From NCBI GenBank assembly GCA_964390005.1, contig CAYMGM010000004.1, forward strand, positions 62,001 to 126,000: 64,000 bases of DNA. The letters run 5' to 3'. Of this stretch, positions 16,133 through 24,747 are shown in pieces. A program made the translations under genes and the position numbers. The notes beneath the pieces are model-generated. The model made no database searches, was not told where the DNA came from, and worked only from the letters and a program-made list of their open reading frames with translations. The DNA is from CAYMGM01 sp964390005 (GTDB lineage Bacteria; Pseudomonadota; Alphaproteobacteria; UBA9219). Numbering within the stretch: the first letter of the stretch is position 1; every line of letters begins with the position of its first letter.

Positions 16133-17311
16133 ATGACAAAAAGCATTGTGATCGCCAGCGCCGCGCGCACCGCGATTGGATCGTTTAACGGCGCGCTGGC
16201 CACGACGCCCGTGCATCAATTGGGCGCGATTGCGATCAAAGGCGCGATGGAACGCGCGGGCCTTCAACCGGGCGATGTCGATGAATTGGCCATGGGGCAT
16301 GTTCTTTCGGCGGGTCTTGGCATGGGCCCGGCGCGTCAAGCTGCGATGGCTGCTGGCATTCCGCAGGAAAAGACGGCTTATGGCATCAACCAGATCTGCG
16401 GATCGGGGTTGCGCGCCGTTGCCAACGCTTATATGGCGATCAAATCGGGCGAACAAAACATCGTCGTCGCGGGCGGCATGGAAAACATGAGCCTGTCCAA
16501 ACACGCGATCCTTTTGCGCCCCGGCGTGCGCATGGGCAATGCCGAAATGATCGATACAATGATCAGCGACGGTTTGACGGACGTTTTCAACCAATATCAC
16601 ATGGGCGTGACGGCTGAAAACGTTGCCAAGCAGTATGGCTTGACGCGCGAGATGCAAGATGAGTTCGCGCTGGGCTCGCAGAACAAGGCCGAAGCCGCGA
16701 TCAAGGCTGGCAAGTTCAAGGACGAAATCGTCCCCGTCATTATCAAGAACAAAAAAGGCGACATCACGTTCGAGCAGGATGAATTCCCTCGCTTTGGCGC
16801 AACCATCGATGCGCTTGCCAAACTGCGTCCGGCCTTTATCAAAGACGGCACGGTGACGGCGGGCAATGCGTCGGGCATCAATGACGGTGCGGCGGCTGTT
16901 GTCGTCATGACGGAAGAAGAAGCGGTGAAGCGCGGCCTGACGCCGCTGGCGCGTATCGCGTCGTGGGCAACCGCGGGCGTTGATCCGTCCATCATGGGCA
17001 CGGGTCCGATCCCGGCCAGCCGCGCGGCGCTTGCCAAAGCGGGCTGGAACGTGGGCGATCTGGATGTCATCGAAGCCAACGAAGCTTTCGCGGCGCAGGC
17101 TTTGGCCGTGAACAAAGATCTGGGCTGGGATACGTCCAAGGTCAATGTCAACGGCGGCGCGATTGCTTTGGGGCATCCCATTGGCGCTTCGGGCGCGCGC
17201 GTTTTCGTGAGCCTTTTGTTCGAGATGAAGCACAGCGGGGCCAAAAAGGGTCTGGCGACGCTTTGCATCGGCGGCGGTATGGGTATCGCCGTGTGCGTCG
17301 AGGCGATGTAA
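16133..17311 (+). CDS. phaA: Acetyl-CoA acetyltransferase (beta-ketothiolase)
   Basis: A 392-residue protein condensing two acetyl-CoA to acetoacetyl-CoA, the first step to polyhydroxybutyrate. All catalytic residues are present at canonical positions: nucleophile Cys89 (NQICGSGLRA), His348 (GHPIGASGAR) and Cys378 (LCIGGGMG). The start has AAGGAG upstream. Its TAA overlaps the ATG of the downstream tautomerase gene by one base, so it heads a three-gene operon ending in phaB. Confidence 0.96.
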   Translation: MTKSIVIASAARTAIGSFNGALATTPVHQLGAIAIKGAMERAGLQPGDVDELAMGHVLSAGLGMGPARQAAMAAGIPQEKTAYGINQICGSGLRAVANAYMAIKSGEQNIVVAGGMENMSLSKHAILLRPGVRMGNAEMIDTMISDGLTDVFNQYHMGVTAENVAKQYGLTREMQDEFALGSQNKAEAAIKAGKFKDEIVPVIIKNKKGDITFEQDEFPRFGATIDALAKLRPAFIKDGTVTAGNASGINDGAAAVVVMTEEEAVKRGLTPLARIASWATAGVDPSIMGTGPIPASRAALAKAGWNVGDLDVIEANEAFAAQALAVNKDLGWDTSKVNVNGGAIALGHPIGASGARVFVSLLFEMKHSGAKKGLATLCIGGGMGIAVCVEAM

Positions 17312-17571
17312 TGCCGATCGTACATATTGATATCCTGAAACGCCCAACGGCGAAAAAACGCGCGCTGATCGAAGCTGTCACGCGCGCCGTGTCCGAGACA
17401 TTGGATGTTGCGCCTGAAGGCATTTGGGTTGTCGTGAATGAACTGGAAAAGGATCAGCTGGCCATCGGTGGCCAGCTGATGCAAGACCGCGTCAAGCCGC
17501 CCTTGAAAACAAAGGCGGCCCCACGGTCCAAGACTTTTGCACCGAATAAACAAACCAGAAAAAGAGGGTAA
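17311..17571 (+). CDS. Tautomerase-superfamily protein (4-oxalocrotonate tautomerase-like)
   Basis: An 86-residue protein beginning MPIVHIDILKRPTAKKRALI. Removal of Met leaves the N-terminal proline that is the catalytic base of this superfamily. The first 60 residues match the short 4-OT subunit, including GIWVVVNELEKDQ. The last 20-25 residues form a basic Lys/Arg/Pro-rich tail not found in minimal 4-OTs. The ATG at 17311 overlaps the phaA stop; phaB starts one base after its TAA. Translational coupling is likely. The substrate cannot be inferred from position between two polyhydroxybutyrate genes. Confidence 0.8.
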   Translation: MPIVHIDILKRPTAKKRALIEAVTRAVSETLDVAPEGIWVVVNELEKDQLAIGGQLMQDRVKPPLKTKAAPRSKTFAPNKQTRKRG

Positions 17572-17572
17572 A

Positions 17573-18322
17573 ATGACCACGAAAGAAACAAAAGAAGTCG
17601 AACCCCGCGTCGCTGTTGTGACGGGTGGAACGCGCGGTATCGGCAGCGCGATCAGCATTGCGCTATCGAAAAAAGGCTATAAAGTCGCCGCGACCTATGC
17701 TGGTAACGACAAAGCCGCCAAAGAATTTGCCGAAAAGACGGGCATCAAAACCTATAAGTTCGATGTCGCCGATTTCGACGCTTGCAAAGAAGGCGTTGCC
17801 AAGATCATCAAAGAATTGGGCCATATCGATATTTTGGTCAACAATGCAGGCATCACGCGCGACGTTGTTTTGCACAAAATGACGAACGAACAATGGTATC
17901 AAGTCATGCGCACCAATCTTGACTCGGTCTTCAACATGTCGCGTCAGGTTGTCGAAGGCATGCGTGAACGTGGTTTTGGCCGCATCATCAACATCAGCTC
18001 GATCAATGGTCAGGCCGGTCAGGCTGGTCAGACGAACTATTCGGCGGCCAAAGCGGGCATCATCGGCTTTACAAAAGCCTTGGCGCTAGAGACGGCCAGC
18101 AAAGGTATCACGGTCAACGCCGTGGCGCCCGGCTATATCGATACGGATATGGTCCGCGCCGTTCCGCCGGAAGTTTTGGAAAAGATCATTGCCAAGATTC
18201 CGGTCAAAAAACTGGGAACCGTTGGCGGTATTGCGCGTACGGTCGTCTTTTTGGCGGCAGACGATACGACCTTTACCACGGGCGCGACTTTCGCGGTCAA
18301 TGGCGGTCAGTATCTGGCGTAA
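17573..18322 (+). CDS. phaB: Acetoacetyl-CoA reductase
   Basis: A 249-residue short-chain dehydrogenase making 3-hydroxybutyryl-CoA from acetoacetyl-CoA with NADPH. It shows TGGTRGIGSAI (cofactor loop), NNAGITRD, catalytic Ser in INISSINGQAGQ and the YSAAKAGIIGFTKALA Tyr-Lys pair; VAPGYIDTDMV follows. The start ATG 17573 has AGAGGG upstream. It is the last gene of the phaA-tautomerase-phaB operon and is followed by a strong terminator. No phaC synthase is present in the window, so the polymerising step must be encoded elsewhere if the pathway is complete. Confidence 0.95.
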   Translation: MTTKETKEVEPRVAVVTGGTRGIGSAISIALSKKGYKVAATYAGNDKAAKEFAEKTGIKTYKFDVADFDACKEGVAKIIKELGHIDILVNNAGITRDVVLHKMTNEQWYQVMRTNLDSVFNMSRQVVEGMRERGFGRIINISSINGQAGQAGQTNYSAAKAGIIGFTKALALETASKGITVNAVAPGYIDTDMVRAVPPEVLEKIIAKIPVKKLGTVGGIARTVVFLAADDTTFTTGATFAVNGGQYLA

Positions 18323-18420
18323 GAAGGGGGAAGGGAGAAGGGGGATTCAGCATCCGGCATCCGGGGAAAGGCTTTTCTCCTTTTGTGTGCTAGATCCGTT
18401 TTTCCCTTCGTTCCTAAAAG

Positions 18421-18450
18421 AAAAAGGCGGGCTTTAAGCCCGCCTTTTTC
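18421..18450 (+). terminator. Bidirectional terminator between phaB and gloB
   Basis: AAAAAGGCGGGCTT/AAGCCCGCCTTTTT is a perfect palindrome with A-tract and T-tract on opposite sides, between two convergent genes, so it can serve both. Confidence 0.92.
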
Positions 18451-18473
18451 TTTATTCCAGAATGCCCCCAAGG

Positions 18474-19262
18474 CTACCCCGCAAAACGATCTTTGGCCGA
18501 ACGCATGGCGCCAAAAATGGCCGCGCTTTCGGCGCCATCAACCGGGAAGCCTGCTTTGGCTAGCGTTTTTTGGAAAAGAGGGTCATCAATGCGTAGGAAA
18601 GGATTTGTCTTTTTTTCTGCTTGAATCGTTGTTGGCATAAAGGGCTGCGCTTGTTTCCGTTTGGCTGTCGCTTCGGCGACGCGCGCTTTTAAGTCGGCGT
18701 TGGCGCCATCCAGCAACAAGGCAAACTTGGTGTTTCTTTCGACATATTCATGGCCCGCATAAATTGCCGTCTCGTCGGGAAGATCGCGCAGTTTGCAAAG
18801 CGAAGCCCATAGCTCGGCTGGCGTGCCTTCAAAGACGCGCCCGCAGCCAAGCGGGAATAAAGTGTCGCCTGAGAAAACGGCCTTAAGACTCGGAAAATAA
18901 AAAGATAAGCTTCCAGCGGTATGGCCGGGCGTTTCGATAACCTGACCGCGCAAATCCGAAAAAGTGACGATGTCGCCTTGACCCACGCCACGCGATAAAC
19001 CTTCGATCTTATGCGCTTCTTTCGCCGGGCCGATAATCGGTGCGCCATACAGATTTTGCAGCTTCATATTGCCGCCCGTATGGTCGCTGTGGTGATGCGT
19101 GTTCAAGATAAGGGCCAGGTGCAGGTCGCGTTTCTGCAGGAACCTGTTGACAACATCGGCATCGCCAGGGTCCACGACCATGGCAAGCCCTAGCTGCTCA
19201 TCGCTGATCAGATAGATATAATTGTCGGCCTGAGCCGGAAGGATGTCGATTGTGAAACTCAT
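18474..19262 (-). CDS. gloB: Hydroxyacylglutathione hydrolase (glyoxalase II)
   Basis: A 262-residue metallo-beta-lactamase-fold enzyme that hydrolyses S-lactoylglutathione to lactate and glutathione in methylglyoxal detoxification. It has the THHHSDHTGGN dinuclear metal motif (about 55-65), the GHTAGSLSF histidine, FSGDTLFPLGCGR with the bridging Asp, and AGHEYVERN. The C-terminal substrate-binding region has KKTNPFLR. Length is normal. It diverges from the methyltransferase gene at 19354 by about 90 bp. Confidence 0.95.
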   Translation of the reverse strand: MSFTIDILPAQADNYIYLISDEQLGLAMVVDPGDADVVNRFLQKRDLHLALILNTHHHSDHTGGNMKLQNLYGAPIIGPAKEAHKIEGLSRGVGQGDIVTFSDLRGQVIETPGHTAGSLSFYFPSLKAVFSGDTLFPLGCGRVFEGTPAELWASLCKLRDLPDETAIYAGHEYVERNTKFALLLDGANADLKARVAEATAKRKQAQPFMPTTIQAEKKTNPFLRIDDPLFQKTLAKAGFPVDGAESAAIFGAMRSAKDRFAG

Positions 19263-19353
19263 GCCCTCTACTTTGCCGAAATCATGCTAATATGCGGTTA
19301 ATGAAACGCGGCAGCGCGTTTTTTTCATCGTCTTTGTCCGAAAAAGGCTTTTT

Positions 19354-20148
19354 ATGGATATTGATGTCGTCGATTTACGAGAATTTTACCTTTCCGCGCT
19401 GGGCAAAACCGTCAAGGCGCTGTTGCGATGGCATGTCGCGCGGCTGTGGGGCGAGGAAACAAAGGGAGCCTTGGTCGCTTTGGGGTTTGGAACGCCGCTT
19501 TTGCGCCCGTTTATAGAAAAAGCCGATCGCGTGTTCGCGCTGATGCCAGGTGAGCAGGGGGCTGTGTTGTGGCCGCGGCAAGGCCCCAGTCAAACAGCGC
19601 TGGCCGATTTAACCGCTCTTCCTTTAGCCGATGAAAGCGTGGATCGCGTTCTTTTGCTGCATGCCTTGGAAACGGCAGCCGATCCCGAGGGTATCTTGCG
19701 CGAAGTCTGGCGCGTGTTGAAAAGCAATGGCCGCGCGCTGGTCATGGTGCCGAACCGGCATGGGTTTTGGGCGCATCACGACGACACGCCTTTTGGAACG
19801 GGGCGGCCTTATTCCGTGGGACAGCTTCGGCACTTGTTAAAAGAGCAGGGGTTTATCGTGGGGCGCACTCGCCGCGCTTTATATCTACCGCCTTTACGTT
19901 GGCGGGCCGTTTTGGCTATGGCGGCCAAAATGGAAAGACTTGGCCATTTTCTGATGCCCCATATGGGGGGCGGCCTGTTGATTGTTGAAATCGAAAAGCA
20001 GCTTTATGCGCCTTTGGCTATCAAAGCGCGACAAGGGGCTCGTTTTGTTTGGCCCGTTGTCAGACCCGCCGCGCCTGCGCCTTGTGGGCGCGATGTTACT
20101 CCTTGCTCTGTGTCGGCGTCGGATTCCCGCGTGCAAGCGCCCGACTGA
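19354..20148 (+). CDS. SAM-dependent methyltransferase (class I)
   Basis: A 264-residue protein. The N-terminal AdoMet-binding glycine loop is atypical (LVALGFGTPLL), but the fold order is recognisable: acidic and hydrophobic strand ADRVFALMPGEQG, then LPLADESVDRVLLLHALE, LREVWRVLKSNGRALVMVPN and the substrate-side helices. In alphaproteobacteria such genes commonly sit divergently beside gloB, as here. The last 53 bp overlap the 3' end of the minus-strand gene at 20096. Substrate unknown. Confidence 0.8.
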   Translation: MDIDVVDLREFYLSALGKTVKALLRWHVARLWGEETKGALVALGFGTPLLRPFIEKADRVFALMPGEQGAVLWPRQGPSQTALADLTALPLADESVDRVLLLHALETAADPEGILREVWRVLKSNGRALVMVPNRHGFWAHHDDTPFGTGRPYSVGQLRHLLKEQGFIVGRTRRALYLPPLRWRAVLAMAAKMERLGHFLMPHMGGGLLIVEIEKQLYAPLAIKARQGARFVWPVVRPAAPAPCGRDVTPCSVSASDSRVQAPD

Positions 20149-21235
20149 TCAGGCTGCGCAAACGTCCCTGTGCTTTGGGCGCTGTTCTTTGGGCCAAGGC
20201 GGCAAGGCTGCGGGCTTCTTCGTTGTGCGGATAGCGCCGTGCCATGGAACGGAATCGATCACGCAATTCTGGCATCATATCCTCGCGCAAAGGCATGATG
20301 ACGGCCAACATATGGATCAGGCGTCTTTTTTTCGGCTCGGGCAGATCGACATCGTCTTTCATGACAATATCACGGCTCCAATCGCGGAGAAGATCAGCAT
20401 CGATTGTCATGGGCGCGGCTTGAACCGCTATGCGGAACAGGTTGTCCACTTTTTCGTCGCGTCCGCTTGTCCGAGCGCATTCGAGAATCTGCGGCATATT
20501 CATGACGGCGATTTCAGGGCTGGTTTCGATGGTAAGAGCCAAGCCATCGATCGCCTGCGCAAAAAGACCGCTCAAAAGCGCTTGCCCCTCAGAGAGAGAA
20601 AAAGAAGGCGCGTTTTGACGGGACCTCTCATAAAGATCAGCCGGTGGTCTGCCGCCTTGACCGATGACGTTGCTGACCAAACCGATGGCGGCTGGTTTGA
20701 AAGACATGGCGTTACATGCAGGAGCCGTTGAATCGGCCATAACCGCGAGGGGGGCCTCCATATTCCAAGCATCCAAACGGGGAATGCTAGTGTCGGGGGG
20801 CGTCGGCACCGGTCTTGGCCCGCGTTCCCGGCTTTTTTCAAGTCTGGAAAGATCGGTTTCTTTCCAGTCTCTGCGCGCAAAGTTTTTATCGGCGGCGGCC
20901 AAGCTCCAAAAAGGATGTTGAGGCCGCGCACCGATATTTTTTAAAACAGCAAGAACCTCGTCAGGCGTTTGGCTTGTCAGTTCGTCGCAAGGCGCGGCGG
21001 CTTGACTGACTTCTTGCATCAGCGCGGTATCTTCTTGCAGAAGGCCTGACCGGTCGGGCGTGTAGAGAGTGACTTTGGCTGTTGGAGTATCGGTCTGGGA
21101 AGCCGAGGGCCGATGGCTGATGATCGCGGCATAACCATTAGAAAACAAAAGGCTTGCTTGATAAAGCGCATCTTCGGCGCGCGCGCTTCGTCCCTGTTGC
21201 TCTAAATTGATAAAGCCAAATCCTACAGACGTCAT
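20096..21235 (-). CDS. Hypothetical protein, tandem paralogue A
   Basis: A 379-residue soluble-looking protein not recognised as any known family. It is clearly related to the next upstream gene (21250-22683). Both share an N-terminal block with NGYxA, a short strand, then TPD, xALMQE and PxEL segments ending in HPxW, and both have C-terminal helical blocks of similar type (IxMxMPLRxDM-like, then ARRYxxxEA). AAGGAAAG precedes the ATG. The gene starts 14 bp after the paralogue, so the two form an operon. Its 3' end overlaps the convergent methyltransferase gene by 53 bp. Confidence 0.65.
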   Translation of the reverse strand: MTSVGFGFINLEQQGRSARAEDALYQASLLFSNGYAAIISHRPSASQTDTPTAKVTLYTPDRSGLLQEDTALMQEVSQAAAPCDELTSQTPDEVLAVLKNIGARPQHPFWSLAAADKNFARRDWKETDLSRLEKSRERGPRPVPTPPDTSIPRLDAWNMEAPLAVMADSTAPACNAMSFKPAAIGLVSNVIGQGGRPPADLYERSRQNAPSFSLSEGQALLSGLFAQAIDGLALTIETSPEIAVMNMPQILECARTSGRDEKVDNLFRIAVQAAPMTIDADLLRDWSRDIVMKDDVDLPEPKKRRLIHMLAVIMPLREDMMPELRDRFRSMARRYPHNEEARSLAALAQRTAPKAQGRLRSLISRALARGNPTPTQSKE

Positions 21236-21249
21236 TGCTCTTTCCTTCT

Positions 21250-22683
21250 TTAAACTTTGTCGTGATCATCGCGTGGCGCGCAACGGGAGCGCAGCGTATC
21301 AAGAATCCGTACGACCGCACCTTTGCGGCCCGGCGCTTGGGTTTTTGCTGTGGCATAAAGAGCTTGGGCTACGGGATCTTCAGAGAAGCGTTTGGCAACG
21401 CTCTTTAAGTCGTCGACCAGATCGGCGGCCATATCGGGACGCAACGGAAGAATGGCGCTGGTCATGGCTAGGATGCGTTTGGGCGCGAAGGTACGCTCGG
21501 TCTCGTCGGCTTGCGCGATGTCTTTGAGCCAAGCCGAAACTTTTGAAGGATTAATCGCTTCGGGGGCCGCTTGAATCGCAGTATGGAAAAGATCTGTCGT
21601 CGTTGGATCTGCCCCATGGCGCGCCGTCAGGTCCAAAATGAAATCCATATTTTGATGGGCGATCTGCGCATCTTTTCCGATAGCCGCGGTCATGTCTTTA
21701 ACCGTTGTTTGGTAGGCGGGATCATCGGCTATAAAGTCAGGCTTGCGTATCATCTGGCCTAACCGCAAGCGAAAAGCAGGATTATACGACAACGTCTTAA
21801 CGCCAGTTATGCTTGGCGCTTGGGCGTTGGAAGGGGGCAATTCATGGAAACGGGCCGATCTGGCGATTTTTTCTAGTAAAGCACCAAAGTCAACGACCAC
21901 CGTCGGCTTCAGTAAAGCGCCTGAAAAATAGTTCTCTGTCCCCCCGGCCAAGAAGGAAGGAAAACCGGGCGTTTCTGTGCCCCAACCCGGCCCTCTATTT
22001 AAGCGAAGCAAAGGCGCGCCACCTTCCGTTGTTTTTTGGACAACAAGATTTTCTTTCCTTAGAACGTCTTTCCAAGGAACAGGCTTGAAGGTGCGGGGCA
22101 AGTCTCGCATCAAGCCCGGCGCGCCGCCTGCATAGCGGTTCGGCACAGCTAAACGAGTTTCTAAAGGAGCTTCTAGCGAACTCACAAAAGTGTTGGCAGG
22201 TCCTTCCCACGAGGCTGGATCAATAAGCGTTACCTGACCCCTTGCGTAACAGGCAGCTTTAGCTTGCTCTGTCCAATGGGGGTGCTTTTCGCGCGTGGCA
22301 AGATCTTTAAGGATTTTTTCCAGCTCTTCAGGGCGTACGTTTTTCATTTCCTGAAGCGGCGCGTCGGCGCCAGCCATTTCCTGCATCAGGGCGGCGTCGG
22401 CGCAAAGGGTGCCTGTCGCATCCGGCGTTTGCAAGGTGACAAGGGCGTTGCTTTTATCACTGAAATAGCGTGGCCAATAATTGACGACAGCGCCATAACC
22501 ATTGGGCAAAACGAACGTGCCGTAATATTGCGAAACACCAAAACGCTCTTTGGCCGTATCTTCAGGATCATAAAGCGGCAAACGTAAACGGCCAAATCTC
22601 ATCGTTTTCATGGAAAACCCCTTAGATAGCGGTGGCAATAATCGTTTCAATAAATCCCGAAAAGAACGTTCTTTGTGAGGCAT
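21250..22683 (-). CDS. Hypothetical protein, tandem paralogue B
   Basis: A 477-residue protein of unknown family, paralogous to the gene at 20096-21235 but with a longer central region. Shared segments include NGYGAVVNYWP (NGYAAIISHRP in the paralogue), ADAALMQEM (EDTALMQEV) and REKHPHW (RPQHPFW). AAGGA lies five bases before ATG 22683; an internal ATG at 22611 (MKTMRFG) also has a purine-rich upstream sequence. No signal peptide or membrane segment is obvious. It is the first gene of a two-gene operon and diverges from the chorismate mutase gene. Confidence 0.65.
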   Translation of the reverse strand: MPHKERSFRDLLKRLLPPLSKGFSMKTMRFGRLRLPLYDPEDTAKERFGVSQYYGTFVLPNGYGAVVNYWPRYFSDKSNALVTLQTPDATGTLCADAALMQEMAGADAPLQEMKNVRPEELEKILKDLATREKHPHWTEQAKAACYARGQVTLIDPASWEGPANTFVSSLEAPLETRLAVPNRYAGGAPGLMRDLPRTFKPVPWKDVLRKENLVVQKTTEGGAPLLRLNRGPGWGTETPGFPSFLAGGTENYFSGALLKPTVVVDFGALLEKIARSARFHELPPSNAQAPSITGVKTLSYNPAFRLRLGQMIRKPDFIADDPAYQTTVKDMTAAIGKDAQIAHQNMDFILDLTARHGADPTTTDLFHTAIQAAPEAINPSKVSAWLKDIAQADETERTFAPKRILAMTSAILPLRPDMAADLVDDLKSVAKRFSEDPVAQALYATAKTQAPGRKGAVVRILDTLRSRCAPRDDHDKV

Positions 22684-22846
22684 TGTATCCTTTGGGGATG
22701 AAAATAATGCGTTTTTAAATCGCCCAAAGCCCGAAAAACCGCAGAAAAACGGGAATTTTCTGCCCTAAGCGTTTGGCTTTTCGCTGAAATTGCTTTATTC
22801 TGAGCCCGCGCCAAGTGCTGGAATCACCGCGAGAGGGCCTTAACCC

Positions 22847-23746
22847 ATGCCGACCAAAAAAGCTGCCGTTTCAACGGCTGACAAACAGATTTTAGCCGAT
22901 CTTAGGGCCCAGCTCGATCAAATTGATGGCGCTTTGCATGACATGCTGCGCGCGCGGGCCGACGTGATTGAAGAAGTTCGTAAAGCCAAACCCAAGCAAA
23001 GCATTCACGTCCGCCCCGGGCGTGAAGCGCAGATGTTGCGCGCGCTGGTGGGCCGCCCATCGGGGCGCTTGCCTGACGGGCTTGTGGTGCGTCTTTGGCG
23101 CGAGATGATCTCGGCCTTTACCCTTCAAGAAGGCATTATGAAAATCGCCGTTTATGCGCCCGATAAAGGCCCCGATTTGTGGGACTTGTCGCGCGATCAT
23201 TACGGCTCTTTTACGCCGCTTGTCCCTTGCAAAACGGCGCAGGCTGCCGTGAAGGCCGTTCTTGACGATAAGGCCGAAGTCGCCATTGTGCCGCATCCAT
23301 CACCTGACGACAAAGATCTGTGGTGGCCTTTGCTGGCCGGAGATAAAGCGAACAATCTTTGCGTTTTTCAGATTTTACCGTTCGAGCCGTTAAAGGCAGG
23401 TCGGTCCAATGCGCGGAACAGTTTGGCGTCAGGCGTCATTGTCGGGCGGCTTTATCCCGAACTGACGGGGGATGACCGCAGCTTTTTAGGTCTTCAAAGC
23501 GTCCACGTACCCGAAGCCGAGATGCGGCGTCTGTTGGGGAAGGCGGGCTATAAGGTACGTCAGCTTTTGATGCAGACCAAAGGCCGCGGGGCCAGTGCGC
23601 CGACCTTGTTCTGGGTCGAAGTCGAAGGTTATGTCGGTCGGGCCGATACGCGCCTTGGTCGTTTGCGCGCGATGCTGGGCAGCCGGTTGCAGTATCTTCT
23701 GCCGCTGGGCGGTTATGCCGTTCCTTTGAAAAACGGGCGGCGCTAA
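22847..23746 (+). CDS. Chorismate mutase (AroQ class) fused to a C-terminal domain of uncertain function
   Basis: A 299-residue protein. Residues about 15-95 match AroQ chorismate mutase: LRAQLDQIDGALHDMLRARADVIEEVRKAK with the conserved Arg/Lys helix pattern, followed by RPGREAQMLRAL and WREMISAF. Chorismate mutase makes prephenate for Phe/Tyr synthesis. Residues 97-299 follow as a second domain with alternating strands and helices (MKIAVYAPDKGP, KAEVAIVPHP), placed like prephenate dehydratase in P-proteins but without clear dehydratase motifs. The TyrA-family dehydrogenase gene follows 59 bp downstream on the same strand, supporting an aromatic amino acid role. Confidence 0.8.
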   Translation: MPTKKAAVSTADKQILADLRAQLDQIDGALHDMLRARADVIEEVRKAKPKQSIHVRPGREAQMLRALVGRPSGRLPDGLVVRLWREMISAFTLQEGIMKIAVYAPDKGPDLWDLSRDHYGSFTPLVPCKTAQAAVKAVLDDKAEVAIVPHPSPDDKDLWWPLLAGDKANNLCVFQILPFEPLKAGRSNARNSLASGVIVGRLYPELTGDDRSFLGLQSVHVPEAEMRRLLGKAGYKVRQLLMQTKGRGASAPTLFWVEVEGYVGRADTRLGRLRAMLGSRLQYLLPLGGYAVPLKNGRR

Positions 23747-23805
23747 GGCGCTTTTCGCGTGGCACTTTCGGGGATTTCTCTTCCCCCTTATCTCTAGGGC
23801 TACCT

Positions 23806-24747
23806 ATGACACAAGAATTCCTCTTCCGCCGCATTGCCGTGATTGGGATCGGCTTGATCGGGTCGTCTTTTGCGCTGGCTTTGCGCGAAGCGGGCTTGGT
23901 GGAAACGGTTGTCGCGGGCGATGCGTCTGCCAAGCATTGTGGCATGGCGCTTGAGCTTGAAATTGCCGATGTGGCAACGCCGGGCTTGCGCGAAGCCGTC
24001 CGTGACGCCGATTTGGTTGTTTTGGCGACGCCCGTGGGGGCTTTTGGTGCCGTGATGGGCCAGATCGCCGCGGCGTTAAAGCCGGGCTGCATCGTGATGG
24101 ATGTGGGGTCAGTCAAAGAAGCGGTTGTCGAAGCTGTCTCGCCTTTGGTGCCGGAAGGCGTTTTTTATATTCCGGCGCATCCCATTGCCGGGACCGAAAA
24201 CTCGGGGCCCGAGGCGGGGTTTGCCGAATTGTTCCGTGGCCGCTGGATTATTTTGACACCGCCCGCGCCTGGTTTGCCGGGGCAGGCCGAAGCGCTGACC
24301 AAGGTGCGCGCGGCCTGGGAAAAGGGATGCGGCGCGCGCGTCGCTTTGATGACGCCGGCACAGCACGATTTGATTTTGGCAACAACCTCGCACGTGCCGC
24401 ACATCTTGGCGTTTTCGCTGATGGGGACGGCTGATGCGTTGGCCACCGCGCTTGACGCCGAGGTGATTAGCTATTCGGCAGGGACTTTCCGCGATATGAC
24501 ACGCGTGGCCGCCAGCGACCCGACCATGTGGCGGGATATTTTTCTGAATAACAAGACGGCTGTATTAGATATTCTGGGCCGTCTTAAAACGCAAATGACG
24601 ACGCTTGAAAAAGCGATCGAGTCGGACGATGGCGCGGCTTTGATGGATTATATCGGCCATGTGCGCGGTCTGCGCCGAACGCTCGCGTCGCCCAAGATCG
24701 AGCCCTTGCCCCTTATCGAGGCCACTGAAGCGGCGGAAGGGAAATAA
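23806..24747 (+). CDS. tyrA: Prephenate/arogenate dehydrogenase, TyrA family
   Basis: A 313-residue protein oxidising prephenate or arogenate with NAD(P) toward tyrosine. The Rossmann motif VIGIGLIGSSFALALRE is at about 11-27, VVLATPVGAFGAVM and VMDVGSVKEAV follow, and the substrate-site HPIAGTENSGPEAG and TTSHVPHILAFSL are conserved. It is in the same operon-like unit as the chorismate mutase. Preference between prephenate and arogenate cannot be told by eye. The last 35 bp overlap the convergent DUF2125 gene. Confidence 0.92.
   Translation: MTQEFLFRRIAVIGIGLIGSSFALALREAGLVETVVAGDASAKHCGMALELEIADVATPGLREAVRDADLVVLATPVGAFGAVMGQIAAALKPGCIVMDVGSVKEAVVEAVSPLVPEGVFYIPAHPIAGTENSGPEAGFAELFRGRWIILTPPAPGLPGQAEALTKVRAAWEKGCGARVALMTPAQHDLILATTSHVPHILAFSLMGTADALATALDAEVISYSAGTFRDMTRVAASDPTMWRDIFLNNKTAVLDILGRLKTQMTTLEKAIESDDGAALMDYIGHVRGLRRTLASPKIEPLPLIEATEAAEGK

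Noticed and set aside
16067..17347. 426-codon open frame on the minus strand opposite phaA
   Set aside because: It is antisense to an intact phaA with all catalytic residues, and its translation is rich in Arg/His/Ala with no recognised motif, as expected for a shadow frame in high-GC DNA.
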